From: Theropithecus gelada
Taxonomy: Eukaryota > Chordata > Mammalia > Primates > Cercopithecidae
Direction: 5' to 3'
Assembly (NCBI RefSeq): GCF_003255815.1
Contig: NC_037670.1
Coordinates: forward strand, 70,303,406 to 70,367,405
DNA: 64,000 nucleotides
The notes beneath the pieces were generated by a model, which was not told the DNA's origin, ran no database searches, and saw only the letters and a program-made list of their open reading frames with translations. The stretch's first letter is position 1. The number at the start of each line of letters is the position of its first letter. A program made the position numbers and the translations under genes. Shown in pieces: positions 9,534 to 21,345 of the stretch.

Positions 9534-11479
9534 TACTCTGAAGATGTGACTGCTGATGTCCTTTAATTCCAGCCTTGGCATCTCCTCCCAGCTCCCACTG
9601 GCAGTTCGAGCATCTTTGGGATAAAGGCCTTCCCAACAGCTTTTCTTTAACTGCTGCCCAGTCAAAGGAGACATTGTCTGTGTCTTTTGGATACAACTAC
9701 TTTAGAATCCAGTTCTTCTTTCCTTTTCCTCTGGCTCGCCTCCCCAGTATAAATAACCAGACTATAGTTGTCCATTTCTTTCTTAGGGGTCAAATTGTAT
9801 TAAGCCCATTCGAAAGTGGAAAACAATCTAAATACTGAAAAACTCCAAAAAAAGTGCCATTACTTTTGAAGCCGCTATCTAATCTGGGAGTTAATTTCCC
9901 ATGTTACTAGCTAGGTTCCAAGCACTCTGCTTCCTCAGAGCCTCTTCCTAAAAGTTTTAGGTTCTCTTTATATAGACTTCTTGTTGTACAGTAATGGGAA
10001 TTTCCTCCTTCTTAATAATACTTGGATCAGAGTGGCCCTCCAGCAAGGTTGGTCCTGTTATTTCAATCTCACCATTATTCCTATAAGACCAAGAGGGGGT
10101 CTATTCAATCAGCTGTGGGGCTTAGGATTTTATTTTTACTCAGTATGAAAGTTCAACTGGTGGTAACACCCATACTTTTTATTTTGTTTTATTTCAGAAG
10201 TCATATTACTTAAGCACAAAAAATTAGGAACTGGCCAAAAATTTCAATAGCACTGGACTCAGTGTTCTGTCTCATTAACCACTTGTTTTTCCCTCTCCTT
10301 AGGTCTCCACAGGACTTATGTGCCCTAGTAGACATACACGGCAGCCTCCCGGCCAGCCAGCTCAAATAAACTGTAACTTGTTTGGCTTCCTTCTGTTTTG
10401 CCAGAAGGATTTACTTTGAGATTTGCTATAATCTAAAAAAATGAGGTAAGGAGGGGTCATCACATGGCATGTGTTGTAATAAATGCCCAACAGAACCCAG
10501 AGAGGATATAAGGTGTCAAAGCCTAGCGGAGCCCATGGTTTTGGATGTTGAAAAGGATATGCTGTGTTTTGCAGGGATTCCTGTTGCAGCCATTCCTCAG
10601 CTACAGGATATTAAGGAATGTCTCAGATTGATTTATTGGTACCTCAACCTTCTTGTCATTTCAAGAGGAACCGTGTGACATCCGTGCAGTGTTTCATTCA
10701 GAAATCTCAAGTATTATTTTGCTCAAGTGTATTGTAAACGGAAAAAGAACGGAATTTTGAAAGTAGTTCCCCTAATACCGGTTTCTTATTCATTTCTGCC
10801 ACATCTTGTGTACTTTCTGGTTTCTGGACTGGTTATTATTGAAAGGGCTGATTTTAAACAATAATTATTTCCCTAGACAACTAAAAATAATTACATTGGA
10901 GAATAAAGTCAGCTGAAACTGTGTGTAGCAAAACATAGAAGACTTATAGAGAGCTAGGAGCATCTGGGAGGAAGGCGCTGCGAAAATACGATCACTTGAG
11001 AGGTGAGCTCATAACCTCGGGGCCTGAGCTACTGCCAGAACTCCTCAGCTGGCTTCATACCTCCAATGTCCAGCCCCAAACAGCACCCAGCGACTGCGCT
11101 GCTAATCTTCTCCAGGTGCCAATGTTTTCTTGCTGTTCTGCAGCTCAAATAATTATTCTATTTTTCCTTTCCACATGGGAAAAAGCACCAATTTCTCTCG
11201 GAGATAAACACTCTTGTGGACTAAAAAAAAATTTTTTTTTCTTGCCAGCTTGGCTCCCATCACCCCCAGGCTCACTCGAGACTCCAAATCATCCATTCAG
11301 CTCCACTTCCTACAGAGAATATTTTATTCACTGAGGTGCCATCTCCAAACACCCATTTAAATTCTATGTATTCGACATTTCTCCTGGTGTGGAAAATGGA
11401 CAGCCTCCAGTCTGGATTCAGGTCATGCTTTTGCATGCTAGTATCTAGTATCCAAAAACCAACTAAGCCACTTGCTCAT
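9534..11479. other. Unique sequence, nothing recognised
   Basis: About 1.9 kb without a repeat I can name. An A/T homopolymer junction (aaaaaaaaattttttttttt) lies at 11223-11242. Short open frames of up to 112 codons show no recognisable protein. Confidence 0.5.
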
Positions 11480-11495
11480 TAAGAATCTGAAACAA

Positions 11496-11641
11496 GGTGG
11501 GCACAGTGGCTTGCACCCACAGTCCCAGCTACTCAAAAGGCTGAGGCAGGTGGATTTCTTGAGCCTAGAAATTCAAGGCCAGGTTGGACAGCATAGTGAG
11601 ACCCCCATCTCCAAAAAACCCTGAACAAACAAACAAAACCC
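11496..11641 (+). mobile_element. FLAM-type Alu left monomer
   Basis: One Alu left-monomer-like unit from ggtgggcacagtggcttgca to gtgagacccccatctcc with an A-rich tail of aaacaaac repeats. There is no second monomer. It is flanked by an exact 14-bp target-site duplication, taagaatctgaaac, at 11480-11493 and 11642-11655, so it inserted as a monomer rather than being a broken Alu. Confidence 0.85.
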
Positions 11642-11655
11642 TAAGAATCTGAAAC

Positions 11656-12443
11656 TCATGGATCTCTCTGTTTAGAGATTAACACCCACTTCAGGCACAT
11701 TCTGGAACTCAACTTCTAAATGCTCCTTACAAAAAATATTGCTGACACTATTATTATTTGGTAGAAATTATTTAGGGCTTGTACTCCCCAATCATTTTTG
11801 TAGGTTCTTCATTCATTCATAAGTTAGGTTACAAAATCAGTGCACCTGCTTAGCTCTCCCAAGGCAGGCTTTCTCAGAGAAACATTATTGTACCCCTGCC
11901 TTCAATGGAGGAGCCCTGTGATAACAATAATTGAAGAATGTGCCTGTGAATCTTCCAAAAGAGCAGCTAAAGGGAGTGTTCGCTGTCCCTCCACATCTGT
12001 TACAGAGCAAGTGTATTGGCCAACCTTCTGGCATGTTATTTTTTTGTATTAGGAATATTGCAGACTCCAGTTTGGCTTCTTCTCCTTGTATTTATTCATT
12101 TATCCTTCACCTGCTCCTCACCTAGGTTACCTTGCTATATTTTAAGTCTTTCTGTGAAGCATGAGAAATTCTTTCTGAAAGCAGGTAGGTGACCAGTAAG
12201 TACTAAAGATGGACCCAGCTCTGGACTCTCCAAGAGACAGAAAGCCAAGGCCCCAAATGTAAAAAAAAGTCAGAGTTGACACCTCCCCTGACCACATTGC
12301 TGAGTCCTTGATGGTCTGAGCTTTCTTTCCTAATTCTCAGTTATGCATCCTATTTTTCCATTTGTCCCCACACAGTTCTCATATTGCCCCTAGTTCTTTG
12401 CTTATTTGGTCCCAGTGGTTAACTGCATTTTCAACTGGCGTGC
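11656..12443. other. Unique sequence, nothing recognised
   Basis: No repeat or coding signal identified. Confidence 0.5.
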
Positions 12444-12806
12444 CGATATGGTTTGGCTATGTCCCCACCCAAATCTCACCTTGAATTATAATAATCTTCA
12501 GGTGTCAACGGTGGGGCCAGGTGGAGACAATCAAATCATGGGGGCAGTTTCCCCCATACTGTTCTCATGGTGGTGAATAAGCCTTATGAGATCTGATGGT
12601 TTTATAAATGGGAGTTGCCCTGCACAAGCTCTCTCTCTCTCTTGTCTGTTGCCATGTAAGATGTGTCTTGCTTCCCCTTCGCTTTCCACCATGATTGTGA
12701 GGCCTACCCAGCCATGTGGAACTGTGAGTCAATTAAACCTCTTTTCTTTATAAGTTATCCAGTCCCAGGTATGTCTTTATTAGCAGCATGAGAACCAACT
12801 AATACA
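12444..12806 (+). mobile_element. MSTB: Solo LTR, MST (MSTB-like) MaLR
   Basis: Sense LTR with the family hallmarks gatatggtttggctatgtcc at the start, atcatgggggcagtttcccc, ctgcacaagctctctctctc, ccagccatgtggaactgtga, and the end agaaccaactaataca. The polyadenylation and terminal parts are present. No internal sequence is attached. Confidence 0.9.
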
Positions 12807-13104
12807 GGTACTTTCCCAATTGCCTCGGACCTGACTCCCAAGCTCCAGTCTATTGGGACTGTCTAAACCACTCTTCCTGGGAAAGGTCTTTCCCTGTTGC
12901 AATATTTTTAAAATTTTAGTCAGTTGCATATTCCTTCCCACATGTGCCATTATTTTGCTTACTATCCTTTTAAAAATTACTTCTCTTGTTTATCTTATTG
13001 GACCTCAAATGTACAGAAGTGAGTAAATCATAATTGTTGGTTCATGACAGACTCTCATTATTGGCACACTCAAGGCTTACTTTTCCTTGTTTTGTTAGTG
13101 GCTT

Positions 13105-13830
13105 AATTACTTTGAATAATGTAATGAGTATCTGTGAACCACCTTGAAAAACAAAAGCCAACCGTGTGATAGTCTAAATCCAACTATATGACAACCCTCC
13201 ACAACCTTTGCCCCTGCCTTCTGATGCCCCAAAATCATCTTGAGTCTTGTGTTCATCATTCTGTTGCTTTCTTTTCTGTACAGTCTTTTTTTATCAATAT
13301 GTCTCATTTTATTCATTTTCACTTTGAATTTTAGTTGGTTTTATTCTTAGGAAAAGAATCTAACCACATATAATCTTTTGGGTCTTGCTTTTTTCACTTT
13401 ATATTACTTAGATGTATCCATAGTGTTCTGCATGGCAATGGTTCACTCATTTTGACCACTGTATAATACTCTATTATATGAAGTTTCCATCGTTTATTAA
13501 TTAATAATTTATTAATTCATTCTTCTGTTGCCATTGGGCATTGGGTGGTTTCCATGTTTTTGGTCCTGTTGAGAGGGCTGCTGGGAAGGTTCTCTACCCA
13601 CTATTCAAGCACAAAAACCTATCTTAGATTCAGACAAGCAGGTGGAACTGGCAGGTTATTAGGGCAGGCAAATATTCAAGTTAAGGGGATAATGCCAAAC
13701 TGTTTTCCCAAGTGCTCATACCAATTAATTCTGCCAGCAGCCATGTACAGGGATCTCATAAAACTGCACCCTCCTCAACATAGACTTCTAAGCTTCTCCC
13801 AGTAAGACAGGTGAAAAGACACACTTTCTA
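13105..13830 (-). mobile_element. Old L1M 3' region
   Basis: Antisense L1 3' end: ggtcttgcttttttcacttt, then ccattgggcattgggtggtt and taatgccaaactgttttccc, in the order expected for minus-strand L1. Strongly diverged. The middle part (13560-13670) is not clearly alignable and the left end is approximate. Confidence 0.65.
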
Positions 13831-14465
13831 AAAACAGCCCATAAATTCACTTTCTAAAAAAACCATAAATTCATTAAAGGGAAATTTTATGTTTTGACTA
13901 TAAATTGCAAACTGGCATCATTTGTTAAAAGTACAAGGGAGTCATGAAGATAAATAAAACAAAAACAAAATAATGTTACAATTATTACTGGATACTCTTA
14001 CCTACTGAAAGCAATTAGCCAGAGGTTGCCATTTTCTTTATTAAGAGGGAAGGCTACCAAGTATTAGAGGTAGTGAGTTAGCAGGCCAAACTGAGGGAGT
14101 CTAATTGAAAGAACATTGGAAGAAGGTGACATTCTCACTCTGTGATTTACTGTGTTTAATGCTGGATCCTCTTATTTCTTAAAATCACCTGCATTGCCAC
14201 CCATGAGTTTGCCCTAATGATGTTCTCTGCAATACTTCCTCAAATAATCCCTGTTGATCACAGTCAGTTCCTGGGCCATTTCCCGAGGTTCTGATGCATT
14301 TGATCATTTCAACTTGAATATAGATCTATTTGAATTAATTTTGTTTACATTTTGTATCAGAGCTCATTCTTTAAGTGGACTGAAGGAGAACAGCAGAGCC
14401 CATTTGGGTTTTACATTTTGCTTCAATTGTGAAGAGGTTCCTGCTGCACATGGAGGCTCTTGGTT
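13831..14465. other. Unique sequence up to the L1 insertion site
   Basis: Nothing recognised. It ends with one copy of the probable target-site duplication of the full-length L1. Confidence 0.5.
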
Positions 14466-14706
14466 CACTGTTCTTTTTTTTTTTTTTCTTTTTTTAAATT
14501 TTTTTTTATTATACTTTAAGTTCTAGGGTACATGTGCACAATGTGCAGGTTTGTTACATATGTATACATGTGCCATGTTGGTGTGCTGCACCCATTAAGT
14601 CGTCATTTATATTAGGTATATCCCCTAATGCTATCCCTCCCCCACCATCCCACGATAGGACCCGGTGTGTGATGATCCCCTTCCTGTATCCAAGTGTTCT
14701 CATTGT

Positions 14707-17700
14707 TCAATTCCCACCTATGAGTGAGAACATGTGGTATTTGGTTTTCTGTTCTTGTGATAGTTTGCTGAGAATGATGGTTTCCAGCTGCATCCATCTC
14801 CCTAAAAGGACACGAACTCATCTTTTTTATGGCTGCATAGTATTCCATGGTGTATATGTGCCACATTTTCTTAATCCAGTCTGTCACTGATGGACATTTG
14901 GGTTGATTCCAAGTCTTTGCTATTGTGAATAGTGCCTCAATAAACATATGTGTGCATGTGTCTTTATAGCAACATGACTTATAATCCTTTGGGTATATCC
15001 CCAGTAGTGGGATGGCTGGGTCAAATGGTATTCCTAGTTCTAGATCCTTGAGGAATTGCCACACTGTTTTCCACAATGGTTGAACTAGTTTACAGTCCCA
15101 GCAACAGTGTAAAAGTGTTCCTATTTCTCCACATCCTCTCCAGCACCTGTTGTTTCCTGATTTTTTAATCATTGCCATTCTAACTGGTGTGAGATGGTAT
15201 CTCATTGTGGTTTTGATTTGCATTTCTCTGATGGCGAGTGATGATGAGCATTTTTTCATGTGTCTGTTGGCTGTATGAATGTCTTCTTTTGAGAAGTGTC
15301 TGTTCATATCCTTTGCCCACTTTTTGATGGGGTTGTTTGTTTTTTCATGTAAATTTGATTGAGTTCTTTATAGGCTCTGGATATTAGCCCTTTATCAGAT
15401 GGATAGATTGCAAAAGTTTTCTCCCATTCTGTAGGTTGCCTGTTCACTCTGATGGTAGTTTCTTTTGCTGTGCAGAAGCTCTTTAGTTTAATTAGATCCC
15501 ATTTGCAATTTTGGCTTTTGTTGCCATTGTTTTTGGTGTTTTAGACATGAAGTCCTTGCCCATGCCTATGTCCTGAATGGTATTGCCTAGGTTTTCTTCT
15601 ATGGTTTTTATGGTTTTAGGACTAACATTTAAGTCTCTAATCCATCTTGAATTAATTTTCATATAAGGAGTAAGGAAAGGATCCAGTTTCAGCTTTCTAC
15701 TTATGGCTAGCCGATTTTCCCAACACCATTTATTAAATAGGGAATCCTTTCCCCATTTCTTGTTTTTCTCAGGTTTGTCAAAGATCAGATGGCTATAGAT
15801 GTGTGGTATTATTTCTGAGGACTCTGTTCTGTTTCATTGGTCTATATCTCTGTTATGGTACTAGTACAATGCTGTTTTGGTTACTGTAGCCTTGAAGTAT
15901 AGTTTGAAGTCAGGTAGCGTGATGCCTCCAGCTTTGTTCTTTTGACTTAGGATTGTCTTGGCAATGTGGGCTCTTTTTTGGTTCCATATGAAGTTTAAAG
16001 TAGTTTTTTCCAGTTCTGTGAAGAAAGTCATTGGTAGCTTAATGGGGATGGCATCGAATCTATACATTACCTTGGGCAGTATGGCTATTTTCACAATATT
16101 GTTTCTTCCTATCCATGAGCATGGAATGTTCTTCCATTTGTTTGTGTCCTCTTTTATTTCACTGAGCAGTGGTTTGTTGTTCTCCTTGAAGAAGTCCTTC
16201 ACATCCCTTGTAAGTTGGATTCCTAGGTATTTATTCTCTTTGAAGCTATTGTGGATGGGAGTTCATTCCCATATTGTGATTTGGCTCTCTGTTTGTCTGT
16301 TACTGGTGTATAAGAATGCTTGTGATTTTTGCACATTAATTTTGTATCCTGAGACTTCACTGAAGTTGCTTATCAGCTTAAGGAGATTTTAGGCTGAGAC
16401 AATGGGATTTTCTAAATATACAATCATGTCATCTGCATACAGGGACAATTTGACTTCTTCTTTTCCTAACTGAATACCTTTTATTTCTTTCTCTTGCCTG
16501 ATTCCCCTAGCCAGAACTTCCAACACTATGTTGAATAGAAGTGGTGAGAGAGGGCATCCCTGTCTTGTGCCAGTTTTCAAAGGGAATGCTTCCAGTTTTT
16601 GCCCATCCAGTATGATATTGGCTGTGGGTTTGTCTTAAATAGCTCTTATTGTTTTGATATACATTTCATCAATATGAAATTTATTGAGAGTTTTTAGCAT
16701 GAAAGGCTGTTGAATTTTGTTGACGGCCTTTTCTGCATCTATTGAGATAATCATGTACTTCTTGTCTTTGGTTCTGTTTATATGCTGGATTACATTTATT
16801 GATTTGTGTATGTTGAACCAGCCTTGCATCCCAGGGATGAAGCCCACTTGATGATGGTGGATAAACTTTTTCATGTGCTGCTGGACTCGGTTTGCCAGTA
16901 TTTCATTTAGGATTTTTGCATCAATGTTCATCAGGGATATTGGTCTAAAATTCTCTTTTTTGTTGTTGTATCTCTGTCAGACTTTGGTATCAGGATGATG
17001 TTGGCCTCATAAAATGAGTCAGGGAGGATTCCCTCTTTTTCTATTGATTGGAATAGTTTCAGAAGGAATGGTACCAGCTCCTCCTTGTACCTCTGGTAGA
17101 ATTTGGCTGTGAATCCGTCTGGTCCTGGAATTTTTTTGGTTGGTAGGTTATTAATTATTGCCTCAATTTCAGAGCCTGCTGTTGGTCTATTCAGGGATTC
17201 AACTTCTTCCTGGCTTAGTCTTGGAAGAGTGTACGTGTCCAGGAAATTATCCATTTCTTCTAGGTTTTCTAGTTTATTTGCGTAGAGGTGTTTATAGTAT
17301 TCTCTGATGGTAGTTTGCATTTCTGTGGGGTCAGTGGTGATATCCCCTTTATCATTTTTTATTGCATCTATTTGATTCTTCTCTCTTTTCTTTATTAGTC
17401 TTGCTAGCAGTCTATCAATTTTGTTGATCTTTTCAAAAAACCAACTCCTGGATTCATTGATTTTTTGGAGGGTTTTTTGTGTCTCTATCTCCTTCAGGTC
17501 TGCTCTGATCTTAGTTATTTCTTGCCTTCTGCTAGCTTTTGAATGTGTTTGCTCTTGTTTCTCTAGTTCTTTTAATTGTGATGTTAGGGTGTCAGTTTTA
17601 GATCTTTCCTGCTTTCTCTTGTGGGCATTTAGTGCTATAAATTTCCCTCTACAAACTGCTTTAAAGGTGTCCCAGAGATTCTGGTATGTTGTATCTTTGT

Positions 17701-18533
17701 TCTCATTGGTTTCAAAGAACATCTTTATTTCTGCCTACATTTTGTTGTGTACCCAGTAGTCATTCAGGAGCAGGTTGTTCAGTTTCCATGTAGTTGAGTG
17801 GTTTTGATTGAGTTTCTTGGTCCTGAGTTCTAGTTTGATTGCACTGTGGTCTGAGAGACAGTTTGTTATAATTTCTGTTCTTGTACATTTGCTGAGGAGT
17901 GCTTTACTTCCAACTATGTGGTCAATTTTGGAATAAGTGTGATGTGGTGCTGAGAAGAATGTATATTCTATTGATTTGGTGTGGAGAGTTCTGTAGATAC
18001 CTATTAGGTCCACTTGGTGTAGAGCTGAGTTCAATTCCTGGATATCCTTGTTCACTCTCTGTCTCATTGATCTGTCTAATGTTGACAGTAGGGTGTTAAA
18101 GTCTCCCATTATTATTGTATGGGAGTCTAAGTCTTTTTGTAAGTCTCTAAGGACTTGCTTTATGAATCTGAGTGTTCCTGTATTGGGTGCATATATATTT
18201 AGGATAGTTAGCTCTTCCTGATGAATTGATCCTTTAACATTATGTAATGGCCTTCTTTGTCTCTTTTGATCTTTGATGGTTTGAAGTCTGTTTTATCAGA
18301 GACTAGGATTGCAACCCCTGCTTTCTTTTGTTTTCCATTTGCTTGGTAGATCTTCTCCCATCCCTTTATTTTGAGCTTATGTGTGTCTCTGCATATGAGA
18401 TGGGTCTCCTGAATACAGCAAACTGATGGGTCTTGACTCTTATCCAATTTGCCAGTCTGTGTCTTTTAATTGGAGCCTTTAGTCCATTTACATTTAAGGT
18501 TAATATTGTTATGTGTGAACTTGATCCTGTCAT
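14707..18533 (-). pseudogene. L1 ORF2 (endonuclease-reverse transcriptase) pseudogene
   Basis: ORF2p nicks DNA and reverse-transcribes L1 RNA. From the ATG complement at 18531-18533 to the stop at 14707-14709 is 3,827 bases, one short of the usual 3,828, so the gene is complete but scattered with compensating indels. Readable pieces in order: endonuclease (18208-18447 and 17735-18109), the region leading into RT with the KKIPGPDGF motif (16931-17722), RT core (16635-16931), the active-site block with SLYADDM (16389-16580), thumb region (15861-16202) and the Cys-rich C-terminal region (14612-15307, which runs past the ORF2 stop in a shifted frame). The RT motif is YADD rather than the FADD I recall for young human L1. 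A one-base deletion near 18441 already breaks the endonuclease. Confidence 0.85.
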
Positions 18534-18596
18534 TATGATATTAGCTGGTTGTTTTGCTCACTAGTTGATGCAGTTTCTTCCTAGCATTGATGGATT

Positions 18597-19611
18597 TTAC
18601 ATTTTGACATGTTTTTGCAATGGCTGGTACCTGTTGTTCCTTTCCATGTTTAGTGTTTCCTTCAGGATCTCTTGTAGGGCAGGCCTGGTGATAACAAAAT
18701 CTCTAAGCATTTGCTTGTCTGTAAAGGATTTTATTTCTCCTTCACTGATGAAACTTAGTTTGGCTGGATATGAAATGCTGGGTTGAAAATTCTTTCCTTT
18801 AAGAATGTTGAATATTGCCCCTCACTCTCTTCTGGCTTGGAGAGTTTCTGCAGAGAGATCTGCTGTTAGTCTGATGGGCTTCCCTTTGTGTGTAACCCGA
18901 CCTTTCTCTCTGGTTGCCCTTAACATTTTTTCCTTCATTTCAACTTTGTTGAATCTGACAATTATGTGTCTTGGAGTTGCTCTTCTTGAGCAGTATCTTT
19001 GTGGCGTTCTCTGTATTTCCTGAATTTGAGTGTTGGCCTGCCTTACTAGGTTGGGGAAGTTCTCCTGGATGATATCCTGCAGAGTGTTTTCCAACTTGGT
19101 TCCATTTTCCCCATCACTTTCAGGCACACCAGTCAACGTAGATTTGGTCTTTTCACATAATCCCGTATTTCTTGGAGGCTTTGTTCATTTCCTTTTCCTC
19201 TTTTTTCTCTACACTTCTCTGCTTGCTGGATTTCATTCATTTGATCTTCAGTCGCTGATACTCTTTCTTCCAGTTGATCGAGTTGGTTACTGAAGCTTGT
19301 GCATTTGTCACATAGTTCTTGTGTTATGGTTTTCATCTCTATCAGTTCTTTTAAGGTCTTCTCTGCATTTATTATTCTAGTTATCCATTCATCCATTCTT
19401 TTTTCAAGGTTTTTAATTTCTTTGCGCTGGTTACGTAGTTCCTCCTTTAGCTCTGAGAAGTTTGATCTACTAAGCCTTCTTCTCTCAACTCGTCAAAGTC
19501 ATTCTCCGTCCAGCTTTGTTCCATTGCTGGCGATTAGCTGCGTTCCTTTGGCGGGAGAGATGTTCTCTGATTTTTTGAATTTCCAGCTTTTCTGCACTGC
19601 TTTTTCCCCAT
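18597..19611 (-). pseudogene. L1 ORF1 (RNA-binding chaperone) pseudogene
   Basis: ORF1p is the trimeric coiled-coil RNA-binding protein that packages L1 RNA. I place the start at the ATG whose complement is 19609-19611, in the expected MGKK context, and the end at the TAA at 18597-18599. Length is 1,015 bases against the usual 1,017. The two missing bases are accounted for by two one-base deletions: one near 19472 in the N-terminal part and one near 19136, between the coiled coil and the RRM. A nonsense change at about 18822 turns the expected Trp after QARRE into TGA. Readable pieces cover the coiled coil (19133-19396) and the RRM/C-terminal domain (18822-19136). No functional product is expected. 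Confidence 0.85.
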
Positions 19612-20647
19612 CTTTGTGGTTTTATCTGCCTTTGGTCTTTGATAATGGTGACATACTGGTGGGGTTTTGGTGTGGGTGTCCTTTCTGCTTGTTAGTTTTC
19701 CTTCTAACAGTCAGGACCCTCAGCTGTAGGTCTGTTGGAGTTTGCTTGAGGTCCACTCCAGACCCTGTTTGCCTGGGTATCAGCAGCGAAGGCTGCAGAA
19801 GATAGAATATTGCTGAACAGCAAGTGTTGCTGTCTGATTCTTGCTCTGGAAGCTTTGTCTCAGGGGTGTACCCTGCCATATGAGGTGTGAGGTGTTGATC
19901 TGCACCTAGTGGGGGATGTCTCCCAGTTAGGCTACTTAGGTGTCAGGGACCCACTTGAGCAGGCAGTCTGTCTGTTCTGAGATCTCAACCTCCATGCTGG
20001 GAGATCCACTGCTCTCTTCAAAGCTGTCAGACAGGGGCATTTACCTCTGCCGAGGTTTCTGCTGCTTTTTGTTTAGCTATGCCCTGTCCCCAGAGGCAGA
20101 GTCTACAGAGGCAGGCCGGCCTCCTTGAGTTGTGGTGGGCTCCACCCAATTTGAGTTTCCTGGTTGCTTTGTTTACCTACTTAAGCCTCAGCAATGGTGG
20201 GCGCCCATCCCCCAGCCTCTCTGCCGCCTTGCAATTAGATCTCAGACTGCTGTGCTAGCAATGAGGGAGGTTCTGTGGGCGTGGGACCCTCTGGGCCAGG
20301 TGTGGGATATAATATCCTGGTGTGCCCTTTGCTAAGGCCTTTGGTAAAGTGCAGTATTAGGGTGGGAGTTACCCAAGTTTCCAGGTGTTGTTTGTCTCAA
20401 TTTTCTTTGGCTAGGAGAAGGAATTCCCTTCCCCCTTATGCTTCCCAGGTGAGGCGATGCCTCGCTTTGCTTCAGCTCTCGCTGGTTGGGCTGCACTCAC
20501 GGACCAGTGCCAGCTGTCCGACAAGCCCCCATGAGATGAACTCGGTACCTCAGTTGAAAATGCAGAAGTCACCCGTCTTCTGTGTCACTCACGCTGGGAG
20601 CTGGAGGCTGGAGCTGTTCCTATTCGGCCATCTTGGGTGCGCCCACC
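19612..20647 (-). promoter_or_regulatory. L1PA 5' UTR with internal promoter and YY1 site
   Basis: About 1,036 bases. The 5' terminus reads caagatggccgaataggaac on the minus strand, and the YY1 core gccatcttg is intact at 20627-20635 on the plus strand. In L1PA elements this site places the RNA polymerase II start at the element's first base. The same UTR also has an antisense promoter in younger human L1s, which here would fire along the plus strand into 20.7 kb and beyond. Whether either is active in this copy cannot be told from sequence. Confidence 0.75.
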
Positions 20648-20661
20648 CACTCTTCTCTTTT

Positions 20662-21204
20662 CTGTCTCCTGGTTGCCTGCTCTCTTTTCTGTCTGAACTG
20701 CTTCTGATCTTTCAGTCTCATTTTAAGTGTTTTGTATTACATGTATTTTGAACATGATAAACTACTGTAAATATTCGTGAAGTGTGTATTAAATAAATTA
20801 TACATTAGAAAAATTAGCTTTCCTTGACTGTGACTGAAGGAATGAATAAATGAATGAAGGTAGTGACAAATATTACTTTTTTATCAAACTGTTTATTGGA
20901 TATTGTTGCCTCATGGTCTTTCAACTTAGATTACAAGCTTCTAGAACAGGAATTACCTTACGTTTCATCAGTATATTCCTTGGTCATTAGCCCAATGTTG
21001 GAGTGTAGGTCTTGTTTGAACACTTGTAAGAAAATCTATTTAAGAAGGAAAACCCTTTAAAGTTAAAGAAAGGGCAGGAAACTTGGAAATGGCAATGATA
21101 TCAGATGGAATTGGCCAAATGTCATTGAAGTCTCAAAATGTCAACTCATAGCTTTATATGAGTTTAAGGAGGCAGCTGCGGAGTGGGAAGGACACACTAT
21201 GTAA
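20662..21204. other. Unique sequence flanking the L1
   Basis: Starts after the probable second copy of the L1 target-site duplication. Pyrimidine-rich for the first 60 bases, then AT-rich. No feature recognised. Confidence 0.5.
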
Positions 21205-21345
21205 TAGTCACAGAAACCTGGGTACGCTACTTCTTTTTCCCTTTTTGAGTGGTTAATCTGTAAAATGGGATTTGTGAGTCCTTCTGCACTTACTTACCTT
21301 TCATAGAGGCAAGGTATAGGCCACATAGCAGATGTTCAACTGTTC
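21205..21345 (+). mobile_element. MIR: MIR fragment
   Basis: Core-like landmarks in order: gggtacgctacttctt, taatctgtaaaatgggattt, ttacctttcatagaggcaag, and ggccacatagcagatgttca. Old, with low identity. Confidence 0.6.

Larger units (their letters stand above)
14480..20647 (-). mobile_element. L1PA: Full-length, inactivated L1PA retrotransposon
   Basis: On the minus strand the order is 5' UTR (20647-19612), ORF1 (19611-18597), a 63-bp spacer, ORF2 (18533-14707) and 3' UTR ending in a poly(A) tract, which appears as T runs from about 14474. Total about 6.17 kb, the full length of primate L1. A probable target-site duplication, imperfect at 2 of 14 positions, is cactgttctttttt at 14466-14479 and cactcttctctttt at 20648-20661. 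The sequence is close enough to young consensus to be a primate-specific L1PA copy, but I cannot fix the subfamily. Both ORFs are broken, so it should not be able to move by itself. Confidence 0.92.

Noticed and set aside
15958..16392. 144-codon plus-strand frame, and similar plus frames up to 20751
   Set aside because: They are the antisense of L1 ORF1, ORF2 and the 5' UTR.
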